NCBI RefSeq assembly: GCF_947581735.1
Contig: NZ_CANPVT010000043.1
Location: forward strand, 1 to 59,347
Origin: Candidatus Palauibacter soopunensis
GTDB lineage: Bacteria > Gemmatimonadota > Gemmatimonadetes > Palauibacterales > Palauibacteraceae
Reading direction: 5' to 3'
Length of the DNA: 59,347 nucleotides
Shown: positions 50,854 to 59,318 of the stretch, piece by piece
Position numbering within the stretch: position 1 is the first letter of the stretch
How the letters are laid out: every line of letters begins with the position of its first letter
Notes under the pieces: generated by a model
Databases searched by the model: none
What the model was told of the DNA's origin: nothing
The model's input: only the letters and a program-made list of their open reading frames with translations
Program-made: the position numbers and the translations under genes

Positions 50854-51780
50854 CTAGCGAAACATGCTGCGGGCGACGAACCACACGTTCGCCGGCCGTT
50901 CGGCGAGGCGGCGCATGTACCAGGGGAACCACGCCCCCCCGTAGCTGATCAGCACCCGCAGCGGGGTCCCGTGGCTCACGAGCCTCCTTTGCTCGCGCCG
51001 CCCGATCCCGTACAGCATCTCGATCTCGAACCGGCCGCCGTCGAGGCCCGCGGTCCGTGCGTATTCGGAGAGCGGCCCGATCATCGCCGGATCGTGCGTC
51101 CCGAGGCCGAGGAATCCATCCCCTCCCTCTCCCATGTGGTCGATGAGGCGGCGCGCGAGGGCGAGGTAGCTCTCGTCCACGTCACGCTTGTCGGGAAAGG
51201 CGATCTCGGCCGGTTCCGCGTACGCCCCCTTCACCAGCCGGATGCGGGGGCCGAATTCCATGAGCGATTCGAGGTCGTCCGCAGTCTGTCTCAGGTAGGA
51301 CTGGATACAGAGCCCGACGTTCACGTGCCGGCGCCGGACCGCCCGGTAGAGCGAGAGGGTCGCCTCCTTGTAGGACGACCCCTCCATGTCGATCCAGAGC
51401 GTGCCCGATGTCTCGGCGCGTGAAGCCAACTCCGCGACGTTCTCGCACACGAGGTCGAAATCCTGATCGAGTCCCAGGTGAGTGGGCTTGATCGAGACTT
51501 CCAGATCGAGCCCCATCTCCTCCGCCAGATCCATCGCGCGTACATACTCGGCGACGGATTCGCGGGTCTCCTCCGCGGTGTCGACGTTCTCGCCCAGCGT
51601 GGTGACGAGAGTGGGAATGCCTTCGGCGCGCAGCCGGTCAGCTTCGCCGAGCGCGTCCTCCAGCGTCTCGCCCGGCATGAACTTGCGGACGGCGCGCCGC
51701 ACGAAGGGGCGTTCGGGGAGGCGCTGCGAGAGCCACGGGTTCGTGGAAGCCCACAGCAGCGCCTTCCGTATCGTCTCCAT
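50854..51780 (-). CDS. Proline dehydrogenase
   Basis: A 308-residue FAD-dependent monofunctional PRODH that oxidises proline to pyrroline-5-carboxylate. Family landmarks on the TIM barrel are VTTLGENV, LEVSIKPTHLGLDQD, LWIDMEGSSYKEATL, VGLCIQSYLRQT, RIRLVKGAYAEPAEIAFP, GLGTHDPAMI, FEIEMLYGIGRREQRRL and RVLISYGGAWFPWYMRRLAERP, the last with the substrate-binding YxxRRxxE pattern. No P5C dehydrogenase domain is fused or adjacent. It starts at ATG 51780 and is the upstream partner of the SDR gene. Confidence 0.93.
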   Translation of the reverse strand: METIRKALLWASTNPWLSQRLPERPFVRRAVRKFMPGETLEDALGEADRLRAEGIPTLVTTLGENVDTAEETRESVAEYVRAMDLAEEMGLDLEVSIKPTHLGLDQDFDLVCENVAELASRAETSGTLWIDMEGSSYKEATLSLYRAVRRRHVNVGLCIQSYLRQTADDLESLMEFGPRIRLVKGAYAEPAEIAFPDKRDVDESYLALARRLIDHMGEGGDGFLGLGTHDPAMIGPLSEYARTAGLDGGRFEIEMLYGIGRREQRRLVSHGTPLRVLISYGGAWFPWYMRRLAERPANVWFVARSMFR

Positions 51781-51799
51781 GCGCGGGCCGGTACTCCGG

Positions 51800-52390
51800 T
51801 TAGTTCCTGAGTCCGGACTCGCCCGACTCGGAGACGTCGAACCCGATCCACATCCCGGTGACCGCGTGGGCCGGAACGGGACACACGAGCGCGTACTCGC
51901 CTGCCGCGGACGCCGTAAAGGTGATGCTCTCGGTGCCGCCGCCGGGGGCCGTGGCCTCCGTCATCGAGGTCGCGTTCGAGGTGATCGCGCCATCGAACAC
52001 GGGCGTGGCGTCGTCGAAGATCGCCGGGTAGCTCGCCGCCCGCTCGAGGACACCGACGCTGTGATAGTTGACCGGGTCCCGGTTCTCGAAGTTGAGCGTG
52101 ACGGCGTATCCGGCAGGCACGACGACCGTAGCCTCGCCGTTTGCGAAGCCGTTGAAGTTCCAGCGGTTGTTCGCGTCCGTCGAGCCCGCGACGAGATCGA
52201 TCGTCACGGTGCGTGCGCCGTCGTCCACCGAGATCCAGTCCGCTGCCACCGGTCCCGAAGCCGTGGCGGCCGCCTCTGTGGCGGGAGCCGGGGCGGGGGC
52301 CGGCGCCGGCGACGGCTGGTCACTCTCGCCGCCGCCGCATCCGAAGAGGATGAATGTGCCCAGGGTCAGTAGTGTCGATCGCTTCAGCAT
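51800..52390 (-). CDS. Sulfocyanin-like blue copper lipoprotein
   Basis: A 196-residue exported cupredoxin. Lipoprotein signal TLLTLGTFILFGC, then a proline/alanine linker, then the cupredoxin fold. Type 1 copper ligands are visible: His in NYHSVGV, and Cys, His and Met in CPVPAHAVTGM. The VTLNFENRDPVNYHS and GEYALVCPVPAHAVTGMW segments match sulfocyanin (SoxE) proteins, which pass electrons to terminal oxidases. It stands 19 bp upstream of the proline dehydrogenase gene on the same strand and may be cotranscribed with it. Confidence 0.82.
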   Translation of the reverse strand: MLKRSTLLTLGTFILFGCGGGESDQPSPAPAPAPAPATEAAATASGPVAADWISVDDGARTVTIDLVAGSTDANNRWNFNGFANGEATVVVPAGYAVTLNFENRDPVNYHSVGVLERAASYPAIFDDATPVFDGAITSNATSMTEATAPGGGTESITFTASAAGEYALVCPVPAHAVTGMWIGFDVSESGESGLRN

Positions 52391-52783
52391 TCTATTTCAC
52401 TCCACAGTTCTTCTGATGAGATTCGTAAGATATGCGTCGGAGGCGCGTCCCCCGGCCCGTCGCGTTCCTGGTGCGTTCGTGCCGAGCGGAGCGCCCGGAA
52501 TATACAGGATCTCGATCCCCCGGCTACGGGCGCGCGCGCCGGTGGAAGCGCCCGGAAACTGGCGCGAGTTCCTCATGCGCCCCATACTAGGCCATTCAGG
52601 CGATTCCGGGGGATCCCCGTTCGAGGTCGCCACGACCTTTGCGCCGGCCCGACGTTCCGCAGGCGCGAGATCCGTTCTCCGACCGACAACCCCCCGTTTC
52701 CCGGCGCGGTCGATTCGGCCCCGGGGAGTCTCGAAGTCGCGAATCCGGTCCGGCTTCGTGGAATACAACAAAGAGTTGGTGCA
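52391..52783. other. Intergenic region between sulfocyanin-like gene and rho
   Basis: A 393-bp spacer between divergent start codons. It should carry promoters for both sides and the rho leader; rho genes are commonly autoregulated through their leader, but no specific attenuator could be drawn here. The end near rho is AT-richer (GGAATACAACAAAGAG), with AAAGAG as a possible ribosome binding site. No convincing reading frame is present. Confidence 0.45.
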
Positions 52784-54163
52784 TTGACGAACAACACATC
52801 ACAGCCCCGTGGCGGCTCCCCGCGCGGGGGCGGAGGACAGCCCGGCGGCAAGGGACCGCCCAAGGGCCGCGCCAAGGGGTCGGGTGGCCGCGGCGGAAAG
52901 GGCCGGAATCGGCGGCGCCGCTCGCGCGGACGCCGAAACCGGGGAGGGCAGGGATCCCGGCAGCAGGGGTCCCGGCAGCAGCGGCCCGCCCAGCAGGATG
53001 CGGTCGCCGAGGTTCCCGAAGGTCCGAAGGACGGCTACCTGGGACTCATCGAGCGGCTCGGCAACGGCACAGGGTTCATCCGCCGCCAGCACGCCGGGTA
53101 CACCCCGAGCGACGAGGACATCTACGTGAGCCCAAAGATCGTTTCCCGCTACGATCTGCGAACGGGAGACGAGATCTGCGGCCAGGCCGGCCGCCCTCCT
53201 CGCCCCGGCAAGAGCCCCCCGCTCCGGTATCTTCACACCGTCAACGGCCACCCTCCGGACGAACTCGGGCGACGCCGACAGTTCGACCGCCTGAGCGCGA
53301 TGCATCCTGATCGACGTCTACGGCTGGAGTGCGGGCTCGAGCGCCGCGGACAACCCGACTACACCAATCGGATCATCGATCTCATCTGTCCGATGGGGAT
53401 GGGTCAGCGGTCTCTCATCGTCGCGCCCGCCAAGGCCGGGAAGACGATGGTTCTGCAGGCGATCGCCGAGGGCATCTCGAAGAACCACCCCGATTCCAGG
53501 ATCCTCATCCTCCTCGTCGACGAGCGTCCGGAGGAAGTGACGGAGATGGAGGCGACGGGACTCGGCGAGGTCACCGCATCAAGCTTCGACCACCGGGCCG
53601 AACGCCACGTGCAGGTCGCCGAGATCACGCTCGAGCGCGCGCGGCGTCTCGCCGAGATGGGGCAGGACGTCGTCCTTATCCTCGATTCCATCACGCGGCT
53701 GGCGCGTGCGTACAACACGACGGAGGAGGGAAGCGGCCGCACGCTCACGGGCGGCATTGACGCGAACTCCCTCGAGAAGCCGAAACGCTTCTTCGGCAGC
53801 GCGCGCTGCGTGCCGGAGAGCAAGGGCGGCGGATCGCTCACGATCATCGCGACGGCGCTCGTCGACACCGGCTCCCGCATGGACCAGGTGATCTTCGAGG
53901 AGTTCAAGGGGACGGGGAACAGCGAACTCGTGCTCGACCGGGACATTTCGGACCGCCGGATCTTCCCGGCGATCGATCTCAACTCCAGCGCGACGCGACG
54001 CGAGGAACGCCTGGTGAGCGACGACGAACTCCTCGTCGCGCAGGCGATGCGGCGCGAACTCAGCACGTATCCGCCCGTAGAGGCCATGCAGGAAGTCCTC
54101 GGCCTCATGCGGCAGACCGACTCGAACGAAGAACTCGTCTCGAAGCTGCGCCAGCGGATCTAG
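52784..54163 (+). CDS. rho: Transcription termination factor Rho
   Basis: A 459-residue hexameric RNA helicase that ends transcription. TTG start; an Arg/Gly-rich disordered extension occupies about residues 8-70 (RNRRRRSRGRRNRGG), as in high-GC Rho proteins. The RNA-binding CSD is about 82-150 (GYLGLIERLGNGTGFIR). ATPase motifs are Walker A APAKAGKT (214-221), LLVDERPEEVTEM, Walker B VVLILDSITRLARAYN, the Q loop TLTGGIDANSLEKPKRFFGSAR and the R loop GSRMDQVIFEEFKGTGNSELVLDR. The usual APPKAGKT has Ala for the second Pro. The stop codon shares the CTAG with the convergent trmJ stop. Confidence 0.96.
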   Translation: MTNNTSQPRGGSPRGGGGQPGGKGPPKGRAKGSGGRGGKGRNRRRRSRGRRNRGGQGSRQQGSRQQRPAQQDAVAEVPEGPKDGYLGLIERLGNGTGFIRRQHAGYTPSDEDIYVSPKIVSRYDLRTGDEICGQAGRPPRPGKSPPLRYLHTVNGHPPDELGRRRQFDRLSAMHPDRRLRLECGLERRGQPDYTNRIIDLICPMGMGQRSLIVAPAKAGKTMVLQAIAEGISKNHPDSRILILLVDERPEEVTEMEATGLGEVTASSFDHRAERHVQVAEITLERARRLAEMGQDVVLILDSITRLARAYNTTEEGSGRTLTGGIDANSLEKPKRFFGSARCVPESKGGGSLTIIATALVDTGSRMDQVIFEEFKGTGNSELVLDRDISDRRIFPAIDLNSSATRREERLVSDDELLVAQAMRRELSTYPPVEAMQEVLGLMRQTDSNEELVSKLRQRI

Positions 54164-55014
54164 CCGGCGTTCGCCTCCGCCTCAGCCTCCGCGCGCTCGC
54201 GGGCGCGCTTCTTCTCTCTCCGGGCGAAGTTCAGCACCTCGTACGCCACCGCGAGGATGAGGCCGAGCTCGCGCCGGTCGAGGTTCGCGCGCTGAAAGAT
54301 GTTTCGAAAACTCCGCATCTTCGGCGCCGGGTCGATGCCGTGGAAGAGACCCACCTCCCCCATCGCCCGCTCCCAGATATCGAAGAATTCTTCCAGTTCG
54401 CCGTGCAGGGCCGGCGGGGTCCGGCGGCGTCGCTTGCCCTCCAGCTCGAGCGCCTCCCAGTCTGCCGGGCCCAGCGCCGCCTTCCGCAGTTCGTACAGAA
54501 TGATGACGGCCGCGTGGGCGAGGTTCATCGACGTGTGGTCGGGGTTCGTGGGGATGCACACGAGTCCGTGGCAGAGGTCGAGCGCCTCGTTGGAGAGACC
54601 CCGGTCCTCGCGACCGAAGACGACGGCGAGCCTCCCCCCACGCCCACCCGAGGGGCGGGTGAATTCCGTCGCGGCGCCCTCGGGACTCCACCACTCGTGG
54701 CGGGTGGAACGGCGGCGGGCGGTCGCGCCGAGCACATAGCTCACATCGGCGAGGGCGGAAGGGAGGTCGTCGAAGATGCGGATGCGCTTCACGACATCCT
54801 CCGTGTCGTGCGCGATCCCGGTGATGCGCCAGGCATCGAACTCCGCGGGGTTTACGAGCCGAAGACGCGAGAGACCCATGTTCTTCATCGCGCGAATCAC
54901 GAGCGCGATGTTGACGACATCCTGTGGCTCGTGGAGGACGATGCACGTCCGGTCGAGCCGTGCGGGGCCCTCGCTCACTTCCGTGTCAGACCCTCTGGGC
55001 GCGAGCCCTTCCAT
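54160..55014 (-). CDS. trmJ: SPOUT-family tRNA/rRNA methyltransferase (TrmJ-like)
   Basis: A SpoU/TrmH-class RNA 2'-O-methyltransferase, probably acting on tRNA position 32. SPOUT motifs are RTCIVLHEPQDVVNIALVIRAMKNMG at the start, VVFGREDRGLSNEALDLC and IPTNPDHTSMNLAHAAVIILYEL, the trefoil-knot SAM site. The C-terminal extension ends in a Lys/Arg/Glu-rich helix. ATG at 55014 has GAGGA five bases upstream, giving 284 residues; a GTG at 54978 overlaps the stop of the upstream zinc-ribbon gene as GTGA and gives 272 residues, nearer the domain start. The two genes are coupled either way. It ends on CTAG, shared with the rho stop. Confidence 0.88.
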   Translation of the reverse strand: MEGLAPRGSDTEVSEGPARLDRTCIVLHEPQDVVNIALVIRAMKNMGLSRLRLVNPAEFDAWRITGIAHDTEDVVKRIRIFDDLPSALADVSYVLGATARRRSTRHEWWSPEGAATEFTRPSGGRGGRLAVVFGREDRGLSNEALDLCHGLVCIPTNPDHTSMNLAHAAVIILYELRKAALGPADWEALELEGKRRRRTPPALHGELEEFFDIWERAMGEVGLFHGIDPAPKMRSFRNIFQRANLDRRELGLILAVAYEVLNFARREKKRARERAEAEAEANAG

Positions 55015-55214
55015 TTGCGTCCTCGGCGCGGACGTAGCGCGGGATAGCCCGTCTCGCCGCAGGCCGGACAGGTCTCGGTGTAGGCACCGATCGCGTCGCC
55101 GCAGACCGCGCAGTGCACGCCTGTCTCGTCCGGTGCGAACGAAAGCGGCTCACCGCACTTCTGGCAGGTCTGATCGGACCGCCCCACGGAATCGCCGCAC
55201 TCCGGGCAGTCCAT
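54975..55214 (-). CDS. Double zinc-ribbon small protein
   Basis: A 79-residue protein with four CxxC pairs (CPEC, CQKC, CAVC, CPAC), forming two zinc ribbons, followed by a basic tail (RPRRGRKWKG). Such proteins are zinc-ribbon domain proteins of unknown function, possibly nucleic-acid binding. Its 3' end overlaps the trmJ-like gene on the same strand, so cotranslation is likely. Clear cysteine spacing makes the coding call firm despite the overlap. Confidence 0.8.
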   Translation of the reverse strand: MDCPECGDSVGRSDQTCQKCGEPLSFAPDETGVHCAVCGDAIGAYTETCPACGETGYPALRPRRGRKWKGSRPEGLTRK

Positions 55215-55314
55215 CCGGGTGTCGTTGCGCTGGTCGCCGATCGAATCCTCCTCGTCGCGCGTCCTTTCCGGAGCACCGCGAGCCGGGTGACGGTAGTTTC
55301 AGCGGGACCCGGCC

Positions 55315-56025
55315 ATGCCGCGGGACACAAAGCTACGGTGGAGAGCGGTTTTGGGGCAGGACCAGATCGAAAGGGTCGGCGACGCAATCGGCGGTGCGTC
55401 CGAGGCGGAAGGCCGGACGCACCTCGGGCCCGCGGTCTGGATCTGCGGCGGGCTGATGATCGCGATCGGCATCACGACGTCGATCCTCCTCCTGCGCGAC
55501 TTCCAATCCGACAGTTATCTGTACCTCGCCTTCTACTCCATCCCGGCGAACACGGCGATCTCCGTCTTCCCCCACGAGCCGGTCCTCATCTACTTCGGGA
55601 AGGTCGCGGACCTGTGGCTCGCCGCGGCGTGGGCCACGCTCGGTACCGCCATTGCGGGGGTCATGGACCACCTCGTCTTCGTCCCCCTCCTGAATCTGCA
55701 GAACATCCGGGCATACAAGCGCAGGAGGTTCTACCGGAAGGCGATCGCCTGGTTCATGAGGTGGCCCTTCGCGACCATCGTGGCGACCGGCTTCGCGCCC
55801 ATCCCCTTCTTCCCCTTCAAGTTCCTCGCGTTCTCGATCCAGTACCCCATGTGGAAGTGGGTTGCGGCGCTGGTGGTCGCCCGTTTTCCCCGCTATTACC
55901 TTCTCGCTCTCCTCGGGGCGACGATTCCGATCCCGAACTGGGTGCTGATCGCATGCGTCGCCGTGGTCTTCGCGCTGTACCTCGTGAAGGCCATCCCCGC
56001 GGGGTACCAGCGTTGGAGGGGTTGA
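55315..56025 (+). CDS. VTT-domain (DedA/SNARE-associated-like) membrane protein
   Basis: A 236-residue inner-membrane protein with about five hydrophobic segments (AVWICGGLMIAIGITTSILLL, LWLAAAWATLGTAIAGVM, WVAALVVARFPRYYLLALLGA, LIACVAVVFALYLV). FATIVATGFAPIPFFPFKFLAF is the re-entrant VTT signature (F/Y-RF-P-G-like, with PIPFFPFK). VTT proteins include lipid scramblases of the DedA family. The radical SAM gene begins 5 bases after its stop, so the pair is an operon. Confidence 0.82.
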   Translation: MPRDTKLRWRAVLGQDQIERVGDAIGGASEAEGRTHLGPAVWICGGLMIAIGITTSILLLRDFQSDSYLYLAFYSIPANTAISVFPHEPVLIYFGKVADLWLAAAWATLGTAIAGVMDHLVFVPLLNLQNIRAYKRRRFYRKAIAWFMRWPFATIVATGFAPIPFFPFKFLAFSIQYPMWKWVAALVVARFPRYYLLALLGATIPIPNWVLIACVAVVFALYLVKAIPAGYQRWRG

Positions 56026-56029
56026 TCGG

Positions 56030-57034
56030 ATGCCGAACATCTCCGGAGCCATGGCCGCACGCATGCTCGCACGGGGCATCCGGAACCGGATTCAGAACAA
56101 GCCGCTCTCCGTCTCGTTCGAGATCACCCACGCCTGCACGGCGAACTGCTGGCACTGCAACTGGGGCGGACCGATCAAGGAGGAGCGTCTCGGGGCGGCG
56201 GAGTACGCGGCGATCTGCCGGGAGCTTCGGCCCGTCGTGTCGCACGCTTCCGGAGGGGAACCGCTCGCGCGCGGAGACGTGTACGACATCGTCGACGCGA
56301 TGACGAACAAGGGCGGGCTGCCCTGGATGATCGTGGTCACGAACGCGTCGAACCTCACGCCGGAACGTTTCTTCCGTCTCAAGGACAGCGGGATGCACCA
56401 GTTGTCCACCTCGCTCGACTTCCCCGACGAAAGACACGACGAGTTCCGCCGCATTCCCGGACTGTTCGACCGCATGGCCCGCGTGGTTCCCGAGATCCGC
56501 CGCCAGAGCACGGACACGGACGACATCCTGCTCAACGTGTGCATCACCGCGTGGAACTACCGGGACATCGGAGACATGGTGCGCGTGGCGAAGGATTGGG
56601 GCGTGCCGATCAACTTCTCCGTCTATACGCACCTGCGGGTGCAGGACCGGGACGGACTCATCGAGGGGGACGGGCTGGACGGACTGGCGGACAGCCTGCA
56701 GGAGGTCATCGACCTCCGGAACGCCGGGTATCCGGTCTACACGACGCCTCGGGTGCTGTGGAAATTCCACCGGTTTCTGACGGAGGGAGGGATCCCCGGA
56801 TGCCAGGCGGGACGCCGCTTCCTCGTCATCAACCCGGACGGACGGCTCACGCCGTGCGCGATGGTGATGGCGTACTTCGACCGGCAGGAGGACATGCTGG
56901 AGAAGTTCACGAAACAGAACACGTGCCAGCAGTGCTACATTTCCACGCGGGCGAACACCGAGAAGAGCGTCCGCGAGTTCGTGCAGGACAACACCGACGC
57001 CTTCTTCAGGATGCTCGCGCCCTGGCGCAACTGA
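56030..57034 (+). CDS. Radical SAM protein with SPASM-like C-terminus
   Basis: A 334-residue radical SAM enzyme. The cluster motif C36-TAN-C40-WH-C43 (HACTANCWHCNWGG) is followed by SGGEPLARGD and VTNASNLTPE, with the second half YTHLRVQDRDG. The C-terminus has GCQAGRRFLVINPDGRLTPC and CQQCYISTR, a cysteine pattern like SPASM/twitch auxiliary-cluster domains. Substrate is unknown. Coupling with a VTT membrane protein is consistent with a lipid-related role, but that is a guess. It lies just before the tRNA pair. Confidence 0.88.
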   Translation: MPNISGAMAARMLARGIRNRIQNKPLSVSFEITHACTANCWHCNWGGPIKEERLGAAEYAAICRELRPVVSHASGGEPLARGDVYDIVDAMTNKGGLPWMIVVTNASNLTPERFFRLKDSGMHQLSTSLDFPDERHDEFRRIPGLFDRMARVVPEIRRQSTDTDDILLNVCITAWNYRDIGDMVRVAKDWGVPINFSVYTHLRVQDRDGLIEGDGLDGLADSLQEVIDLRNAGYPVYTTPRVLWKFHRFLTEGGIPGCQAGRRFLVINPDGRLTPCAMVMAYFDRQEDMLEKFTKQNTCQQCYISTRANTEKSVREFVQDNTDAFFRMLAPWRN

Positions 57035-57072
57035 GCGCTGCGCCGCAACCGCGTGCCGTGGCGGTCGCGGCT

Positions 57073-57102
57073 TTGACATGCGACGGGGTCGCGGGGTAAC
57101 AT
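57073..57102 (+). promoter_or_regulatory. Sigma70-type promoter for the tRNA-Val/tRNA-Gly pair
   Basis: TTGACA at 57073-57078 and TAACAT at 57097-57102 are separated by 18 bp. The predicted start falls about 20 bp before tRNA-Val. A full consensus -35 in very GC-rich DNA directly before two tRNA genes supports the call. Confidence 0.7.
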
Positions 57103-57127
57103 CGCTGGCCCCGTGAGGGGACCGTCA

Positions 57128-57201
57128 GGGGCGGTAGCTCAGCTGGCCAGAGCGCTGCGTTCACATCGCAGAAGTCGGGGGTTCAAGTCCCTCCCGCCCC
57201 A
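57128..57201 (+). tRNA. tRNA-Val(CAC)
   Basis: A 74-nt tRNA. Acceptor GGGGCGG (57128-57134) pairs with CCGCCCC (57194-57200), discriminator A. The D arm is GCTCAGCTGGCCAGAGC. The anticodon stem is CTGCG/CGCAG with loop TTCACAT and anticodon CAC at 57162-57164. The T arm is GGGGGTTCAAGTCCCTC. No CCA is encoded. Confidence 0.96.
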
Positions 57202-57220
57202 CTACAGCACATGGCAGCGC

Positions 57221-57293
<73 letters not shown>

Positions 57294-57314
57294 TTTTTCG
57301 CCTGACGCGGGCTG

Positions 57315-57767
57315 CTAGCGCCAAGCGCCGTCTACCTCGGCTCGGCCGCCGGAGAAGCTTCCCGTGATCACCGCCGGCATTCCCTCCGGACGGACCTCGA
57401 ACGTCCCGCTGACCTCGCCCTCGGCCACGGTCCCCTCGAAGACGAAGCTCCCCACCTGCCCCTGATCCTCGATGCGCACGGTGAAGCCGAATGTGTCCCC
57501 GTCAACCGAGATGTCGGACATTTCCCTGGTGTAGCTCGTTCCCTCCGCCTCGCCCGTCCAGCTTCCCGTGAAGGTTCCATCTTCCGCCGCCTCGATCGTC
57601 CAGGTCATGGCGATGGTGGGGCCCGGCATGCCGGTGGCCTCCGCGGTGGCCTCCCACGTCCCGACGAGCCAGGAATCCTGAGCGTGCAGAGGGCCGTGCG
57701 AGACGACCATCGCCGCAACCGCGACGAAGCCCGCCAATCCGACCCGGATACGTCCTATCCTCGCCAT
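57315..57767 (-). CDS. Small exported beta-rich protein
   Basis: A 150-residue protein with a signal peptide (GLAGFVAVAAMVVSHGPLHAQ) and a single beta-barrel-like domain: WLVGTWEATAEATG, IEAAEDGTFTGSWTGEAEGTSY, GDTFGFTVRIEDQGQVGSFVFEGTVAEGEVSGTFEV. Alternating strands of this kind are frequent in exported lipocalin-like proteins of this phylum. GGGAGAGA precedes the ATG at 57767. Function is unknown. It converges on the tRNA-Gly gene. Confidence 0.75.
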   Translation of the reverse strand: MARIGRIRVGLAGFVAVAAMVVSHGPLHAQDSWLVGTWEATAEATGMPGPTIAMTWTIEAAEDGTFTGSWTGEAEGTSYTREMSDISVDGDTFGFTVRIEDQGQVGSFVFEGTVAEGEVSGTFEVRPEGMPAVITGSFSGGRAEVDGAWR

Positions 57768-57933
57768 CACGTCTCTCCCTTCGCACCGCTGCCCGCAGAG
57801 GTGCCGCCGATTCTGAGGCCTCTTCGCCCATTCGAAGCTCGAACGTGCCGGTCGCCGCAGCGTCGGACAACCTATCCTCCATCTGTAGTTTCTACGGGAG
57901 GCGCTCTCACGCGTCCGGTCCAGGAGGTAAGCG

Positions 57934-59178
57934 ATGAGAGATTCATGGGTCGTCGTACTCTCGGTGGCGTTCGCCGCGTGCGGCACCGGCACGGAGGTTG
58001 CCGCGGGTCCGCAGGTGGTGACCGAAACAATCGGCGACACGGTCGTCGTTCGCACACTGTCGGGGAGCGCGTGGGGCGGGGACGCGACGCTCGTTCCGGA
58101 GCTGTCGATCGGCGAGGTGGAAGGCCGCGACGAATACCTCTTCGGCCGCATCGGGTCCATCGCGGTGGATGACGACCGCAACGTCTACGTGTTCGACCAG
58201 CAGGCCCGGGAAGTCCGCGTATTCGACCCGGCGGGCGGCTACATGCGGACTCTGGGAGGACCCGGGCAGGGCCCCGGCGAGTTACAGCAGCCCGAGGCGA
58301 TGGCCCTGCTTCCCGACCGGCGGGTCGTCGTGCGCGATCCGGGCAATGCGCGCCTGCAGGTTTATGGTCCCGATGAGGAGTCCCTTGAGGAGTGGCCCTA
58401 TGTCCCGGCCTTCTATTCGAACCGTCCGCTGTGGACGGATGACCGGGGGAGGACGTACGTGGCCGCCCGCGACCTGTCCGATGCGACCGGTTTCCGTCGC
58501 GGCCTGCTGGCCGTCTTCGACCCCGATGGAACGCCCCGCGACACGGTGGCGCCGCCGCACGGCGACTTCGAGGCCGAAACCGTCACGGGAGAAAGGGACG
58601 GCGCCATGGCGACGTACGGAGTCCCATTCGCGCCGCGGGCGATCTGGGTGGTCCACCCCGGCGGACACTTCGCCAGCGGAATCTCGTCAGACTATGCCAT
58701 CGACCTGGGGCTTCCGGATGGAGCCCTCCGCATCGAGCGAACGCACGAGCCCGCTCGTGTCTTCCCGCGCGAGGCGGATCAGGCCCGCGCCCAGACCGAG
58801 CGCGGCATTGGCATGACCGTCCCGGGCTGGACGTGGGATGGGCCGTCCATCCCGGACACGAAACCGCCTTTCACGGGGCTTTACCCCGGACGGGACGGCC
58901 GCATATGGGTGCGGGTCGCCACCGAGGCGCAGGAAGTGGAGAACGAGGATCACGACCCGGACAGCCCCCTCTCCACGCCCTTCGTGTGGCGGTCTCCGCT
59001 CCGGTTCGATGTGTTCGAAGTCGACGGGACCTACCTCGGAGCCGTGAATCCGCCCGAAGACTTCACCTCCAACCCGTTCCCGGTGTTCGACGGCGATGAC
59101 GTGTGGGCCGTGAGCCGCGACGACCTCGGCATCCAGCGCGTCGTCCGCTACCGAATCACCCTCGCCCCCGGCCCCTGA
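57934..59178 (+). CDS. Six-bladed beta-propeller lipoprotein
   Basis: A 414-residue exported protein: lipoprotein signal (DSWVVVLSVAFAAC) and propeller repeats such as GSIAVDDDRNVYVFDQQAREVRVFDPAGGYMRTLGGPGQGPGEL (about residues 74-117) and DRRVVVRDPGNARLQVYGPD. The repeat and the GxGQGPGEL segment match the protein at 23825-25012, of which it is a paralogue, but that one lacks a lipobox. AGGAGG lies six bases before the ATG. Function is unknown; surface binding or a cell-envelope enzyme role is possible. Confidence 0.82.
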   Translation: MRDSWVVVLSVAFAACGTGTEVAAGPQVVTETIGDTVVVRTLSGSAWGGDATLVPELSIGEVEGRDEYLFGRIGSIAVDDDRNVYVFDQQAREVRVFDPAGGYMRTLGGPGQGPGELQQPEAMALLPDRRVVVRDPGNARLQVYGPDEESLEEWPYVPAFYSNRPLWTDDRGRTYVAARDLSDATGFRRGLLAVFDPDGTPRDTVAPPHGDFEAETVTGERDGAMATYGVPFAPRAIWVVHPGGHFASGISSDYAIDLGLPDGALRIERTHEPARVFPREADQARAQTERGIGMTVPGWTWDGPSIPDTKPPFTGLYPGRDGRIWVRVATEAQEVENEDHDPDSPLSTPFVWRSPLRFDVFEVDGTYLGAVNPPEDFTSNPFPVFDGDDVWAVSRDDLGIQRVVRYRITLAPGP

Positions 59179-59234
59179 AGCGCCCCGTCACCTTGATCGG
59201 CCTGGGTCCCTGGGACAGTTTCCGCCCCACACCC

Positions 59235-59318
59235 GGAGGGGTGGCAGAGCGGCTGAATGCACCGGTCTTGAAAACCGGCGGGCGTAAGCCCACGTGGGTT
59301 CGAATCCCACCCCCTCCG
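59235..59318 (+). tRNA. tRNA-Ser(TGA)
   Basis: An 84-nt type II tRNA. Acceptor GGAGGGG (59235-59241) pairs with CCCCTCC (59311-59317), discriminator G. The D region is TGGCAGAGCGG. The anticodon stem is CCGGT/ACCGG with loop CTTGAAA and anticodon TGA at 59269-59271. A variable arm (CGGGCGTAAGCCCA) and the T arm GTGGGTTCGAATCCCAC follow. Its 3' end is close to the att-like remnant at 2439-2453. Confidence 0.97.
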
